Positions 41,625 to 50,144 of a stretch of DNA of 64,000 nt are shown piece by piece. The stretch comes from Chakrabartia godavariana. Its GTDB lineage: Bacteria; Pseudomonadota; Alphaproteobacteria; Sphingomonadales; Sphingomonadaceae. The stretch covers positions 118,680 to 182,679 of the forward strand of contig RKSN01000004.1 in NCBI GenBank assembly GCA_005518185.1. The letters are read 5' to 3'. The position numbers and the translations under genes are program-made. The stretch's first letter is position 1. Every line of letters starts with the position of its first letter. The notes under the pieces were generated by a model that saw nothing but the letters and a program-made list of their open reading frames with translations, did no database searches and had not been told where the DNA came from.

Positions 41625-42433
41625 CCCACCGCCAATGCATTGCCCTGCTTGCTGCTTCCAGCCTGGCCCTTGCCGGAACCGCCCCGCTGCGCGCGGCGAA
41701 CAGTGACGGCGTCGAGGTCCAGCAGTCCGAGGACGCGCTCTACTGCAAGGAGCGCAAGCTCGGCACCTGGTTCTACTGCGAAAAGCCCAAAGAGGAACCG
41801 CGCAAGGCTGCACCCGCGCAGCCGCCGGCGCGCGAGCGCCTCGCCGCGATCGGAACCCAGCTCGAGGAACTCAAGGCACGCGCAATCCTTGAGCCGAGCC
41901 CGGAGAACGTCACCGCCTACGTCCGCTACCAGCGCGAGCAGCTCGATCGCTCCTCGATGTTTGCGGACGTCTGGCAGCGCGCTCTGTGGCAGGATCCGGG
42001 GCTCGACTACACGCTGCAACGCCCGGTCTCGACGCTCGGCAAGCGCGCGTGGATCGATGAGCGCAAGTCCGACCGCGACCGCGTCATGGCCAGTCTCTCG
42101 CAGCGATACGGGGTGTTCTACTTCTTCGCTTCGAGCTGCGGGGCCTGCGATATCTTCTCGCCGATCCTTAAAGCGGTCTCGGACAAATATGGCCTCGCGG
42201 TGCTCGCGGTCTCGACCGACGGCGGGCCATCGGCGACCTTTCCCGGACACATGGTCGACAGCGGCCAGTACGAGAAGCTGGGGCTTGGCACCGACCGTCA
42301 GGTGCCCGCGCTGGTCCTGTTCGATTCCGTCACCAAGCAGCCGATGCCGATCGGCTACGGGATCCTCAGCCAAGACGAGATTATGGACCGCGTCTTCCAA
42401 CTGACGCAGGTCAAGCCTGGGAGCGACTACTGA
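41621..42433 (+). CDS. traF: F-type conjugation protein TraF (thioredoxin-like)
   Basis: A 270-residue periplasmic protein. The signal peptide ends near LRA-A. Family markers are YCKERKLGTWFYCEKP near the start and the thioredoxin-fold region GVFYFFASSCGACDIFSPIL. The CGAC motif is at 173-176, so it could be redox-active, unlike the F-plasmid TraF that lacks the motif. It probably helps fold TraN, TraU and TraH. ATG 41621 overlaps the upstream stop. traH follows with 1-nt overlap. Confidence 0.9.
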   Translation: MTHRQCIALLAASSLALAGTAPLRAANSDGVEVQQSEDALYCKERKLGTWFYCEKPKEEPRKAAPAQPPARERLAAIGTQLEELKARAILEPSPENVTAYVRYQREQLDRSSMFADVWQRALWQDPGLDYTLQRPVSTLGKRAWIDERKSDRDRVMASLSQRYGVFYFFASSCGACDIFSPILKAVSDKYGLAVLAVSTDGGPSATFPGHMVDSGQYEKLGLGTDRQVPALVLFDSVTKQPMPIGYGILSQDEIMDRVFQLTQVKPGSDY

Positions 42434-43887
42434 TGCGCGCGCACCTCATCGCCGTCCGCCTCCACCAGGTCTCGCGGCGCGCGCTTGGCGCCGTGCTCGG
42501 CGCCGCCGTGCTGCTCGCCTCGCCCAGCCCTGCCTCAGCCGGGGTCGAAGGCGAGATGCAAAGCTTCATGTCCGATATGGGAGTCCAGGCCAACGTCACC
42601 GGCCCCAGCGCCTACCAGGGCCAGTCGGCCGGTTACTATTCGATGGGTTCGGTGTGGTCGCGCTTTCCCCAGAAGAACATCCAGCCTTTCAACATCCAGT
42701 TGCCGCATGCGCGGGCCGGGTGCGGGGGCATCGACCTGTTCGCAGGGTCCTTCTCGTTCATCAATACAGCCGAGCTTGTCGCGATGCTCAAGGCCACGGC
42801 GAATAACGCGCTCGGCTTCGCCTTCAAGCTCGCCATCGACACAATCTCGCCCGAAATCGGCAAGGTCATGGATGAACTGGCCCAGAAGGTTCAGCAAATG
42901 AACCAGATGAACATCTCCTCGTGCGAGACCGCCCAGGCTTTGGTCGGCGGGCTCTGGCCCACGAGCGATACCGCCAGTTCGGTCATCTGCGAGGCGATCG
43001 CCAACAGCCAGGGCGCAGTCTCCGACTGGGCCCGCGCGCGCCAGCAATGCAACAATGGCGGCCAGCGCGAAGCCCTGAAGGGCGCCAATTCCGACCCGGA
43101 CATGAAGGAACAGGCCGGGATGCCTAACAACTACACCTGGGAGGCACTGGGCAAGAAGTACGGCGGGTTCGACACACAGTTCCGCGAGTTTCTGATGACG
43201 CTGGTCGGCACCGTGATCTACGATCCTGCCGGCAACGGCGGTAAGCCGCGGGTCCAGTTCATCGGCCCCGCCGATCCTGCGCTGATCAGCGCCATGCTCG
43301 ATGGCACCTCGTCGACACCGCACAAATACTGGAGCTGCGGTGGCGATACGACCAAGTGCATGGCCCCCAGCGAAACCGACATGGTCATCGGGCCTAACTC
43401 TGCGATCAAGGCGCGGGTACGTACGCTGATCGAGAGCATGGCCTTGAAAGTGCGTGATCCGGGTGCCTCGCTGACCCCGGCAGAGATCCAGCTCCTGGGT
43501 ATGGCGAGCGTGCCGGTCTACAAGATTATCACCGTGAGCGCGGCGGCCGAGTTTGGCATATCAGCCCAGGAGATCAACGACCTCTCCGAAATCGTCGCGG
43601 TCGATCTCGTCACCACCATGACCATGCGGTTCATCGACATGGCCGTTAACGCGCGCTCGGACTTCAACGGTGCCGACGCGGATTCCCTGCGCGAATGGCG
43701 CGAAGGACTTTACGAGACCCGGCGCAACTTCCTGGGGATCGCGGCGCGCACCTCGCAGCGCTTCGATCAGACTTTCGCGCTCATCCAGCGCACCCAGATG
43801 CTGGAAAAGACCCTCCGCACCCAGCTTTCTCCCCAAATGTCGGCCGCGCTTCGCTTCTCGCGAACGCTCGGCAGCCAGGTCCAGTAG
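42433..43887 (+). CDS. traH: F-type conjugation protein TraH
   Basis: A 484-residue periplasmic protein with a signal peptide (SASA-G). TraH blocks are visible: GYYSMGSVWSRFPQKNIQPFNIQLPHARAGCGGIDLFAGSFSFIN (split), then SSCETAQALVGGLWP and a helical C-terminus. TraH is needed for pilus extension and mating-pair stability with TraF and TraG. The start overlaps the traF stop (TGATG). traG follows after 13 nt. Confidence 0.92.
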   Translation: MRAHLIAVRLHQVSRRALGAVLGAAVLLASPSPASAGVEGEMQSFMSDMGVQANVTGPSAYQGQSAGYYSMGSVWSRFPQKNIQPFNIQLPHARAGCGGIDLFAGSFSFINTAELVAMLKATANNALGFAFKLAIDTISPEIGKVMDELAQKVQQMNQMNISSCETAQALVGGLWPTSDTASSVICEAIANSQGAVSDWARARQQCNNGGQREALKGANSDPDMKEQAGMPNNYTWEALGKKYGGFDTQFREFLMTLVGTVIYDPAGNGGKPRVQFIGPADPALISAMLDGTSSTPHKYWSCGGDTTKCMAPSETDMVIGPNSAIKARVRTLIESMALKVRDPGASLTPAEIQLLGMASVPVYKIITVSAAAEFGISAQEINDLSEIVAVDLVTTMTMRFIDMAVNARSDFNGADADSLREWREGLYETRRNFLGIAARTSQRFDQTFALIQRTQMLEKTLRTQLSPQMSAALRFSRTLGSQVQ

Positions 43888-43900
43888 GAGCGCCTCGGCC

Positions 43901-46900
43901 ATGCTCGAGGTTTTCACGGTCGGGGGCGGCGACTACCTCGTCAACACCTTCAACGCGATCGCCGCCTGGACAGGATCGGGCGGGTTCAAGTCGTTGATCC
44001 GCGTCTGCATGGTGATGGGGCTGATCTACGCGCTCCTCATCACCGCCATGGACCTCGACTGGCGGGCATGGTTTCGCTGGTTCGTCCAGTCGACCCTGAT
44101 CTACCTCGTGCTGATGGTCCCGACCGTGACAGTAAAGGTCACCGACCGCGTCAATCCGGGCCTTGCGCCTTCCACAATCGACAACGTGCCGATCGGGCTC
44201 GCTGCTATGGCCTCGTTCACCAGTCAGGTCAGCGACTACCTGACCCGCACCGCCGAGACGGTCTTCGTCATGCCTGCAGCGCTCAACTACTCGACCGGGG
44301 GCTTCGTCTATGGTGCGCGGATGTGGGACAAGGTGCGCGGGTTCGAGATCCGTGATCCTGCCTTCAAGGCCAATCTCGACGGCTACCTCAAACAGTGCGC
44401 CTATTACGACATTCTGCTGGGCACCAAGAGCCTCAAGCTCCTGAGCGAAGCGCCAGATCTCTGGGCCGAACTCGGGGTCAATGCCGCGACCAACCGCGGC
44501 ATGAAATATCTTACCGATACGGGTACGGGCACGGTCGATATCGAGGGCAAGACCTGTGCGCAGGCCTGGACGCTGATCAACAACCAGTGGGACGCACAGA
44601 TCAACGCCTATGCGCTGCCGTTCGCGCACTCGATGTATCCCAAGATCACCGAAGCCGCCGCTGGCGCGAAGCTTGCCGCCGACGTGCCGGTCGTTTCGCA
44701 GCTGCTCACCGGCACGGCGATGACACGCAACCAGTTCTTCAAGCAGAAGAGCATGGTCGATGCTTTCGAAGCCGCGCAGCTCGATTTCGGCAATGCCGAC
44801 GCCGACTCATTCGCGCTTCAGCGCGCCGACACCCAGACCCGCAACGCCATGACGACCGCGGCCGAGCAGGGCCTGATCTGGATTCCCGTGCTCGGCGTAG
44901 TCCTGACCGTCGTTTTCTACGCGCTCTTTCCGATCGTCTTCCCGCTGCTTCTGTTTCCGCGCAGCGGCATCGCCACATTGAAGGGCTACTTCTCGGGCTT
45001 CTTTTATCTATCGGCCTGGGGGCCGATCTATGTCCTCATTCACTCCTTCATCATGGATCGCTTGGCGAGCCAGACCAATGCGGTGGCGGCGGGAAGCGTG
45101 AGCCTTGCCAACTGGGCGGGGATTGATGCGGTGAACCAGGACGTCGCCACCATGGCGGGGTTCCTGATGATGTCGGTGCCGGTCCTGGCGCTGATGGTCA
45201 TGCGCGGGACGATGTCGGTGGCGAACAACCTGGGTTCGATGCTCGCTCCGGTCCAGGCAGGCTCCGATGCCGCCGCGCTCGAGCGTACCACCGGCAACTA
45301 CGCCTATGGCGATGTCAGCTACGGCAATCTTAATGCCGACAACCGGCAGATGTCGCAGTGGAACACGGCGCCGAACCTGCTCGCAGGCAGCGCGCACTCA
45401 GGCTTTCGCGAAGCCGACGGCCGCATGTTCAACGAATATGGTTCGGGCCACACGGTAATCGACACCAATGCCGCGATCTCCCAGCTGCCGTTCAAGCCGA
45501 CCATGACGCGGGGCTACGCCTCGGACCTGCGCTCGCAGGGCCAGTGGTACCTCAGCGAAGCTGACAAGATCGAAAACGGCACCTCGACCAGTTGGACCAG
45601 TTCGAAGGGCAGGTTCGGCAGCACGGTCACCGCGACGAGCGACGTATCGGGCTCGCGCCGCGAGAACGGCTCGCGCGCCTCGGACACCCACAATGTCGGC
45701 GGCAACGTCGCGGTCGAAGGCGCCTCGGGCAGTGCGACGCGCGAGGTCACCAACAACGACCTGATCCTGCGCGAGGGGAACAGCAGGAACTATTCAGACT
45801 TCGAGAACCGCACTTTCGGCTACTCTCTGGGACTGGGCGGCAGGCTTGGCGGCAGCACACCAGGAGCCGGAGATGGCGGGGGCACGTCAGAGGGTGGGAA
45901 GGGCGCCGGCCTCTCGGGATCGCTAAGCGTGAATGGCTATGGCCGAAAGGAATGGGGGGAAGATTCGCGCGCCTCGTCGGAACGTTCCTCAACCAATCAG
46001 ACTACCCGCGGGACCGACAAGTCGGACGAGACCAGCAATCGCGTGGTTGTCAGCGGCTCGAGCGGCGATATCCAGTCGTCGGGCACGTACGACCAGAGCT
46101 CGGATTACACCGATCATTCGCGCTCGCGCACCAGCACCGATGGAACCGACTGGCGCACTTCGGAAGCCGAGGAACGGCGGGCGGCTGCCGCACGCTACCG
46201 CGAGATTGGGAGCAGGATGACGTCGGAGGCAAGCTACGCCGAGAACCATGGATTCCAGATCTCGAGCGACATGTCGAACCTCATCCAGGACCGTTACGAG
46301 ACGCTCCAGCGCGAGCATCCCGAATGGCATCTACCAGACCTGTCCAACCCGCGGCTCGACTACCGCGATGTCTCGCGCCGCGACCAGGCCATCGCTTATC
46401 TCATGGACGACCTGATGGGCGATCTTCGCGACCATCGTATCAACGAGCTCAGCGACGTCGCCGGGATTGCCGGGGCCGGTGCACTGGGCTCGAACGGCGA
46501 CCTCGGCATGCCGGGGAGGCCGCGCCTGCCGTCGGGGACGGTTGCCCCTGCGCTTGTGCCTTCACAGCTCGAAGGGGGAACCCTCATGGCGGCACCCCAC
46601 GGACCGGTCGATGGTGCGGCTCTCGCCAAGGATCTTGGCATCAAGGTCAAAACCGGCGCGCGCCTCGGCCATATGGACGGCGCTCTGGTGCCAGCGATGG
46701 GCGTAGTGGCCGAAGAAGCCCGCGCTCTTGGCCTCCCCACGCCAGTGGTGACGTCGGGCAACGATAGCACCCAGCACAAAGTGGGGTCGGCCCACTACGA
46801 TGATCGCGCGCTTGATTTTCGCGGCAACAACATATCGAATGAGCAGGGTGAGCAATGGGCCGCCAAGGTCCAAGGGCGCTTGGGGAGCGCTTATGCTGTC

Positions 46901-46966
46901 GACTTCGAGCGGTTCCCGGACGATCCTGCCAGGGATCACCTCCACGTTGCCAAACGTCCAACCTGA
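43901..46966 (+). CDS. traG: TraG mating-pair protein with C-terminal M15-like peptidase domain
   Basis: A 1021-residue protein. The N-terminal half is TraG_N: FTVGGGDYLVNTFNAIAAW, several membrane helices, and LIWIPVLGVVLTVVFYALFP. TraG acts in pilus assembly and mating-pair stabilisation. The middle (about 550-800) is low-complexity Ser/Gly/Thr-rich periplasmic repeat. The last 110 residues form a separate domain with SAHYDDRALDF and DHLHVA, the His/Asp/His arrangement of M15-type zinc DD-peptidases. A fused peptidoglycan hydrolase is inferred. ATG 43901 is chosen, as the open frame upstream lies inside traH. Confidence 0.9.
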   Translation: MLEVFTVGGGDYLVNTFNAIAAWTGSGGFKSLIRVCMVMGLIYALLITAMDLDWRAWFRWFVQSTLIYLVLMVPTVTVKVTDRVNPGLAPSTIDNVPIGLAAMASFTSQVSDYLTRTAETVFVMPAALNYSTGGFVYGARMWDKVRGFEIRDPAFKANLDGYLKQCAYYDILLGTKSLKLLSEAPDLWAELGVNAATNRGMKYLTDTGTGTVDIEGKTCAQAWTLINNQWDAQINAYALPFAHSMYPKITEAAAGAKLAADVPVVSQLLTGTAMTRNQFFKQKSMVDAFEAAQLDFGNADADSFALQRADTQTRNAMTTAAEQGLIWIPVLGVVLTVVFYALFPIVFPLLLFPRSGIATLKGYFSGFFYLSAWGPIYVLIHSFIMDRLASQTNAVAAGSVSLANWAGIDAVNQDVATMAGFLMMSVPVLALMVMRGTMSVANNLGSMLAPVQAGSDAAALERTTGNYAYGDVSYGNLNADNRQMSQWNTAPNLLAGSAHSGFREADGRMFNEYGSGHTVIDTNAAISQLPFKPTMTRGYASDLRSQGQWYLSEADKIENGTSTSWTSSKGRFGSTVTATSDVSGSRRENGSRASDTHNVGGNVAVEGASGSATREVTNNDLILREGNSRNYSDFENRTFGYSLGLGGRLGGSTPGAGDGGGTSEGGKGAGLSGSLSVNGYGRKEWGEDSRASSERSSTNQTTRGTDKSDETSNRVVVSGSSGDIQSSGTYDQSSDYTDHSRSRTSTDGTDWRTSEAEERRAAAARYREIGSRMTSEASYAENHGFQISSDMSNLIQDRYETLQREHPEWHLPDLSNPRLDYRDVSRRDQAIAYLMDDLMGDLRDHRINELSDVAGIAGAGALGSNGDLGMPGRPRLPSGTVAPALVPSQLEGGTLMAAPHGPVDGAALAKDLGIKVKTGARLGHMDGALVPAMGVVAEEARALGLPTPVVTSGNDSTQHKVGSAHYDDRALDFRGNNISNEQGEQWAAKVQGRLGSAYAVDFERFPDDPARDHLHVAKRPT

Positions 46967-46969
46967 CAG

Positions 46970-47167
46970 TTATCCGAAGACACCGGCTTCTATCATGAAG
47001 AAGGCCACGAAGCTCACTGCGAGAACCGCAAACACGATCGTGTTGGGCTCAACTGCGAACCGACCGCTTGCCTCTTGCCCGCTGATACGCTCGCCCGTTA
47101 TGGGGTCCCCGTCTACCCCATGAGAATAGATTGGGGTTCCATCCAGTCCGTAACGATCATGGTCCAT
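46970..47167 (-). CDS. small single-helix membrane protein
   Basis: A 65-residue protein with a polar N-terminus (DRYGLDGTPIYSHGVDGDPITGERI) and one C-terminal helix (NTIVFAVLAVSFVAFFMIEAGVF). No family recognised. GAGGAG lies 9 nt before the ATG at 47167. It converges on traG with 3 nt between the stop codons. An entry-exclusion-like or minor transfer role is possible but unsupported. Confidence 0.55.
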   Translation of the reverse strand: MDHDRYGLDGTPIYSHGVDGDPITGERISGQEASGRFAVEPNTIVFAVLAVSFVAFFMIEAGVFG

Positions 47168-47295
47168 CGAGGGTCTCCTCACCCTGGCCATGGTTACCCC
47201 GAACGGACTACTTTTTCAATCATGTGCCAGGAACAATTGGAGCCCCCGCACCAAGTCAACACCCTCTCGCCCTAGCAGCGCGCACGCGCTGAGGG

Positions 47296-47985
47296 TCAGG
47301 CAGCGCCGGCGGGATAGCTCTCGATCCGCGCTTCCCCGGCCCGCCGAATCTGGGATGCGGCTTCCTCGAAATGGAACGCCACCGCATCGCGCGCCCGCAG
47401 CGTGTCGCCTGCCTTCATGTAGGCAACGAGCCGCTCGTGCTCGGTCAGTGAGCTGCGAGCCTCTTCAAGCTGGAAGTAATTCGCCCCTGCAATCCACACC
47501 GCCGGTGGAATCGCCTTGGAATAAGCGGCAAGCGCTGCCCGACTTCCGCTGATACGCACCAGTTCATGGTGCCACTGGTAATCGATGTAGGCTCCGGCGA
47601 GGAGGTTGCCCGGGTCGCGGTCGTCCATGCCGCGTAGCACACCGTTCAGCCGCTCGAGGTGGGTGAAGTCCGCCTTATCCGCCGCGACTGCGATATGCGC
47701 GGCGGCCATGGCCTGGATCGCGCCGGCAAGGTCGAGGTGCTCAACGATCCGCTCGATAGTCCAGTCGTTGATCGAGTAGCGGCCGTGGTCGCGGATGAGA
47801 AGTCCGAGGTCGACGAGTTCCTGGGCAAAATGCTCGGTGGTGCCGGGCGGAAGGGTGTTCAGCCCGGGAATGTCGGACGGACTGTCGAAACGGCGACGTT
47901 TGTGGGGCTCGCGAAGCACAGCAAAGAGGTTCTGCGCGGGACACGCAATCGTTCGTACGCCGTCCAAGTTCGTCTGCGTTTCCAA
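47296..47985 (-). CDS. FCD domain transcriptional regulator (GntR-like)
   Basis: A 229-residue protein. The C-terminal two thirds is an FCD all-helical ligand domain, with metal-type residues visible as DYQWHHELVR, LTEHERLVAYMKAG and AVAFHFEEA (three His positions). The N-terminal 90 residues should hold a winged helix but match GntR poorly (FAQELVDLGLLIRDHGRYSINDW is a wing-like end). It is divergent from the second FCD regulator at 48103 across a 117-nt gap with a perfect inverted repeat. The ligand is unknown. Control of transfer genes is inferred from location only. Confidence 0.72.
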   Translation of the reverse strand: METQTNLDGVRTIACPAQNLFAVLREPHKRRRFDSPSDIPGLNTLPPGTTEHFAQELVDLGLLIRDHGRYSINDWTIERIVEHLDLAGAIQAMAAAHIAVAADKADFTHLERLNGVLRGMDDRDPGNLLAGAYIDYQWHHELVRISGSRAALAAYSKAIPPAVWIAGANYFQLEEARSSLTEHERLVAYMKAGDTLRARDAVAFHFEEAASQIRRAGEARIESYPAGAA

Positions 47986-48022
47986 GGCCCCGAACTACTC
48001 CCTCATCGCGAAAAATTGGATA

Positions 48023-48045
48023 TTCCGAAGCTGCAGGATTCGGAA
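48023..48045. promoter_or_regulatory. inverted repeat between the two FCD regulator genes
   Basis: TTCCGAA (48023-48029) and TTCGGAA (48039-48045) form a perfect 7-bp inverted repeat with a 9-nt spacer. It lies 37 nt upstream of one regulator and 57 nt upstream of the other, a natural operator position for one or both. Confidence 0.5.
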
Positions 48046-48102
48046 ATCAAATCGGTCCTGTGCTATAGAGAGCCAAATTATGCGGTGGGCAAGAACTCGC
48101 CC

Positions 48103-48918
48103 ATGGGGGCTCGTCACTTGGCCAAGGCGCATTCACTTGCTGAACACATGTTCCTCGAACTCAGATTCGGGGTGCTGTCGGCGCGCTATCTGCCGGGCCA
48201 GATCATCCCCAAGGGCGAGCTTGGCGATCTCTACGAATGCCGCCCTGCCGCCGTCGCCAAAGTCCTGAACGCGCTGGCCTCCGAAGGCTACTTCACCCGC
48301 CATTCGCGTAGCGAGTTCGTAGTCCGCACCTGGGGAGCCGACGAGATCGAGGATCTCTTCGAGATGCGCGCAAATCTTGAAGGCCATGCCGCATTTCGCG
48401 CGGCAACGCGCGCCAGCGCGGCCGAGATTTCGCTACTGGGTGCTCTTGTTGCCGAGGCCCGCGAGCCCGCGCTCGATAGCCCCGACGACCTCGAGCGCGT
48501 AATCCACGAGAACCTGCGCTTCCACATCGAGGTCATGCGCATGTCGCGCATCCCGCAGGCCGCCGAGATGGCCCGTATGGCGCTGCCCAATGCGCTTCAC
48601 CGCCGCATCGCCTGGTCGCAGCGTTCCGATGATGCCGAGCAGTCATTCCGCATGCACCAAAAGATCGCAACCGCCATCGCCGAGCGTTCCACCTCGCTGG
48701 CCCGGCTAATGATGCGTGAGGACATCTACTCGGCGCGCGAGGCAGTGCTCGCCGCTATTGCCGCGATGGGATCGCACGAAGGCGAGGTTGCGTCCGTGGC
48801 ACGGCTCGCGCCGACCCTGAAACTGAATGGTCGGGTCTACGGCCAGGGGACGCGCGAGGCCGGGGCGGATGGGCACCTCGTTCCGTTTGGCGTTCCTGCA
48901 AGGAACATGGGGGCCTAG
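48103..48918 (+). CDS. GntR family transcriptional regulator with FCD domain
   Basis: A 271-residue regulator. The N-terminal winged helix is clear: LRFGVLSARYLPGQIIPKGELGDLYECRPAAVAKVLNALASEGYF. The FCD domain follows: EIEDLFEMRANLEGHAAFRAA, NLRFHIEVMRMS and SFRMHQKIATAIA. The third metal-ligand His of FCD proteins seems replaced in MMREDIYSARE, so metal binding may be altered. ATG 48103 is preferred; GTG 48085 is in frame, and the frame stays open into the divergent gene. The ligand is unknown. Confidence 0.78.
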   Translation: MGARHLAKAHSLAEHMFLELRFGVLSARYLPGQIIPKGELGDLYECRPAAVAKVLNALASEGYFTRHSRSEFVVRTWGADEIEDLFEMRANLEGHAAFRAATRASAAEISLLGALVAEAREPALDSPDDLERVIHENLRFHIEVMRMSRIPQAAEMARMALPNALHRRIAWSQRSDDAEQSFRMHQKIATAIAERSTSLARLMMREDIYSAREAVLAAIAAMGSHEGEVASVARLAPTLKLNGRVYGQGTREAGADGHLVPFGVPARNMGA

Positions 48919-48920
48919 GG

Positions 48921-49115
48921 CTAATTGGTCGGTGCAGCAGAATCGTCGCCCGCAGACAGCTTCGAGCGGTCGATCTCCAATCGCTCAAGCACCACCATCA
49001 TGAGATTGGCGGACTGAAGCAGGCCAGCAGCGTTCAGAACATTGAGAAAATCGTTGCCGTCAGAGACAATCAGGTCGAGCGTACTTCGATCGATCAGAAG
49101 TCGCTGCATGCGCAT
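48921..49115 (-). CDS. small unknown protein
   Basis: A 64-residue protein with helical, hydrophobic sequence (TLDLIVSDGNDFLNVLNAAGLLQSANLMMVVLERLEIDRS) and no signal or membrane segment. Not recognised. ATG 49115 follows GGGGGCGG. A strong palindrome lies 39 nt upstream at 49154-49178, so it is likely regulated. It converges with the GntR gene, 2 nt apart. Confidence 0.5.
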   Translation of the reverse strand: MRMQRLLIDRSTLDLIVSDGNDFLNVLNAAGLLQSANLMMVVLERLEIDRSKLSAGDDSAAPTN

Positions 49116-49153
49116 CAAAGCCGCCCCCAAAGCCAATTAAGCAAACGATTGTT

Positions 49154-49178
49154 CAATATAGACAATCTGTCAATATTG
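49154..49178. promoter_or_regulatory. 25-bp near-perfect palindrome
   Basis: CAATATaGACA (49154-49164) and TGTCaATATTG (49168-49178) are complementary apart from the lower-case base, around a 3-nt centre. The region is AT-rich against its surroundings and lies 39 nt before the gene starting at 49115. It reads as an operator. Confidence 0.55.
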
Positions 49179-49359
49179 CATCGCGTTAAATTTGCCCAGA
49201 TGGCTCAATAATGGAGCGAGTTAAGTAATCGGCCGCATTTGATCGTCACGCAACTGCAGCACAACAAGTGCTCGATTCGTTCGCGCTTGCAGCAACTTAA
49301 CACAGGGATGAGCCGACGCGGCCCGGTGGGAGGTGGCCCGGGCCGCGCCGACGTTCCGG

Positions 49360-49698
49360 TCAGGCGTTGATGGCCTTCTCGACGCATCGGATGCAATCGA
49401 CTTTGCTCTCTTCGCTGACGGAATGGTGATGGTTGGGACCGTCCTTATCCGGGCAGTCGGAACAGAGGCCATTGGCATCCTGCTGGGCACGGAAAGCCGC
49501 ATCCTTCTGCACCTGCTTGCGCGCCTCGAGCGCTTCGCGCAGCCTTGCGACGGTCGCACTGGTCTGTTCGGGCACGGCAGGGCTATCGAGCCGGCTCTGG
49601 GCCACCGGTAGTGTGGATGAAGGTGCGGGTTCGGCGGCGGGGGCAGGGGTGGCCGCGGCGGCGAGCATGGTCCCTATCAGGCAGAGATATCGCTTCAT
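49360..49698 (-). CDS. small exported protein with two CxxC motifs
   Basis: A 112-residue protein with a signal peptide (LIGTMLAAAATPAPA-A). A Pro/Ala linker and a helical segment (ATVARLREALEARKQVQKDAAFRAQQDA) precede a C-terminal CSDC, HHH, CIRC arrangement (LCSDCPDKDGPNHHHSVSEE, DCIRCVE). Zinc or other metal binding, or disulfide formation, is plausible. No family recognised. It begins the downstream part of the minus-strand transfer operon, 15 nt after the gene at 49714. Confidence 0.6.
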   Translation of the reverse strand: MKRYLCLIGTMLAAAATPAPAAEPAPSSTLPVAQSRLDSPAVPEQTSATVARLREALEARKQVQKDAAFRAQQDANGLCSDCPDKDGPNHHHSVSEESKVDCIRCVEKAINA

Positions 49699-49713
49699 CT
49701 TCAGACTCCATTT

Positions 49714-49917
49714 TTAGAAAAAGCCGGTTCGGCGACCGAACGAGAGGTCGGCTTTCGAAGAATCCCCGAGCGCCGACCGGCGCACGCTCAGGGTGACACC
49801 CCGCTTTCCGCGGGCGCGGAAGTCGAGATCGGTGGGATCGATGTTGTTGCGTTCGGCCCAGTCCTGCGCATCGCGCTCGCTGGCAAAGTCGCCGATTTCA
49901 TCATGCTCATAGGCCAT
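49714..49917 (-). CDS. small unknown cytoplasmic protein
   Basis: A 67-residue protein, acidic at the start (HDEIGDFASERDAQDWAERNNID) and basic towards the end (RARGKRGVTLSVRRS). No membrane segment. Unrecognised. It lies 2 nt from the upstream membrane-protein gene and 15 nt from the downstream one, all on the minus strand, suggesting one transcript with the relaxase gene. Confidence 0.55.
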   Translation of the reverse strand: MAYEHDEIGDFASERDAQDWAERNNIDPTDLDFRARGKRGVTLSVRRSALGDSSKADLSFGRRTGFF

Positions 49918-49919
49918 GA

Positions 49920-50144
49920 TCAGTCTCCAGATTGCGGTGCTGGGGGGTAAGGGGGGCCGCCCTTGGCCAGGCAGGCGACGACGCTCGCCGCCAGGGCCAC
50001 CGCGACCATCGCCGCGATCGCCAGGCCCCGCACCGAAGGCTCAGGCAGGACGACGACGAGGACCGCGAGCCAGACCAGCGTCGAATGCGCGCGGTCGAAC
50101 ACCCGCGCTGCGGCCTCGGCCGAAACGGTGAGCCGCGCCTTCAC
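49920..50144 (-). CDS. small membrane protein downstream of the relaxase gene
   Basis: A 74-residue protein with two hydrophobic helices (STLVWLAVLVVVLPEP, VRGLAIAAMVAVALAASVVACLA) and a Pro-rich tail (GGPPYPPAPQ). Its ATG overlaps the relaxase stop (ATGA). No family recognised. Confidence 0.6.
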   Translation of the reverse strand: MKARLTVSAEAAARVFDRAHSTLVWLAVLVVVLPEPSVRGLAIAAMVAVALAASVVACLAKGGPPYPPAPQSGD

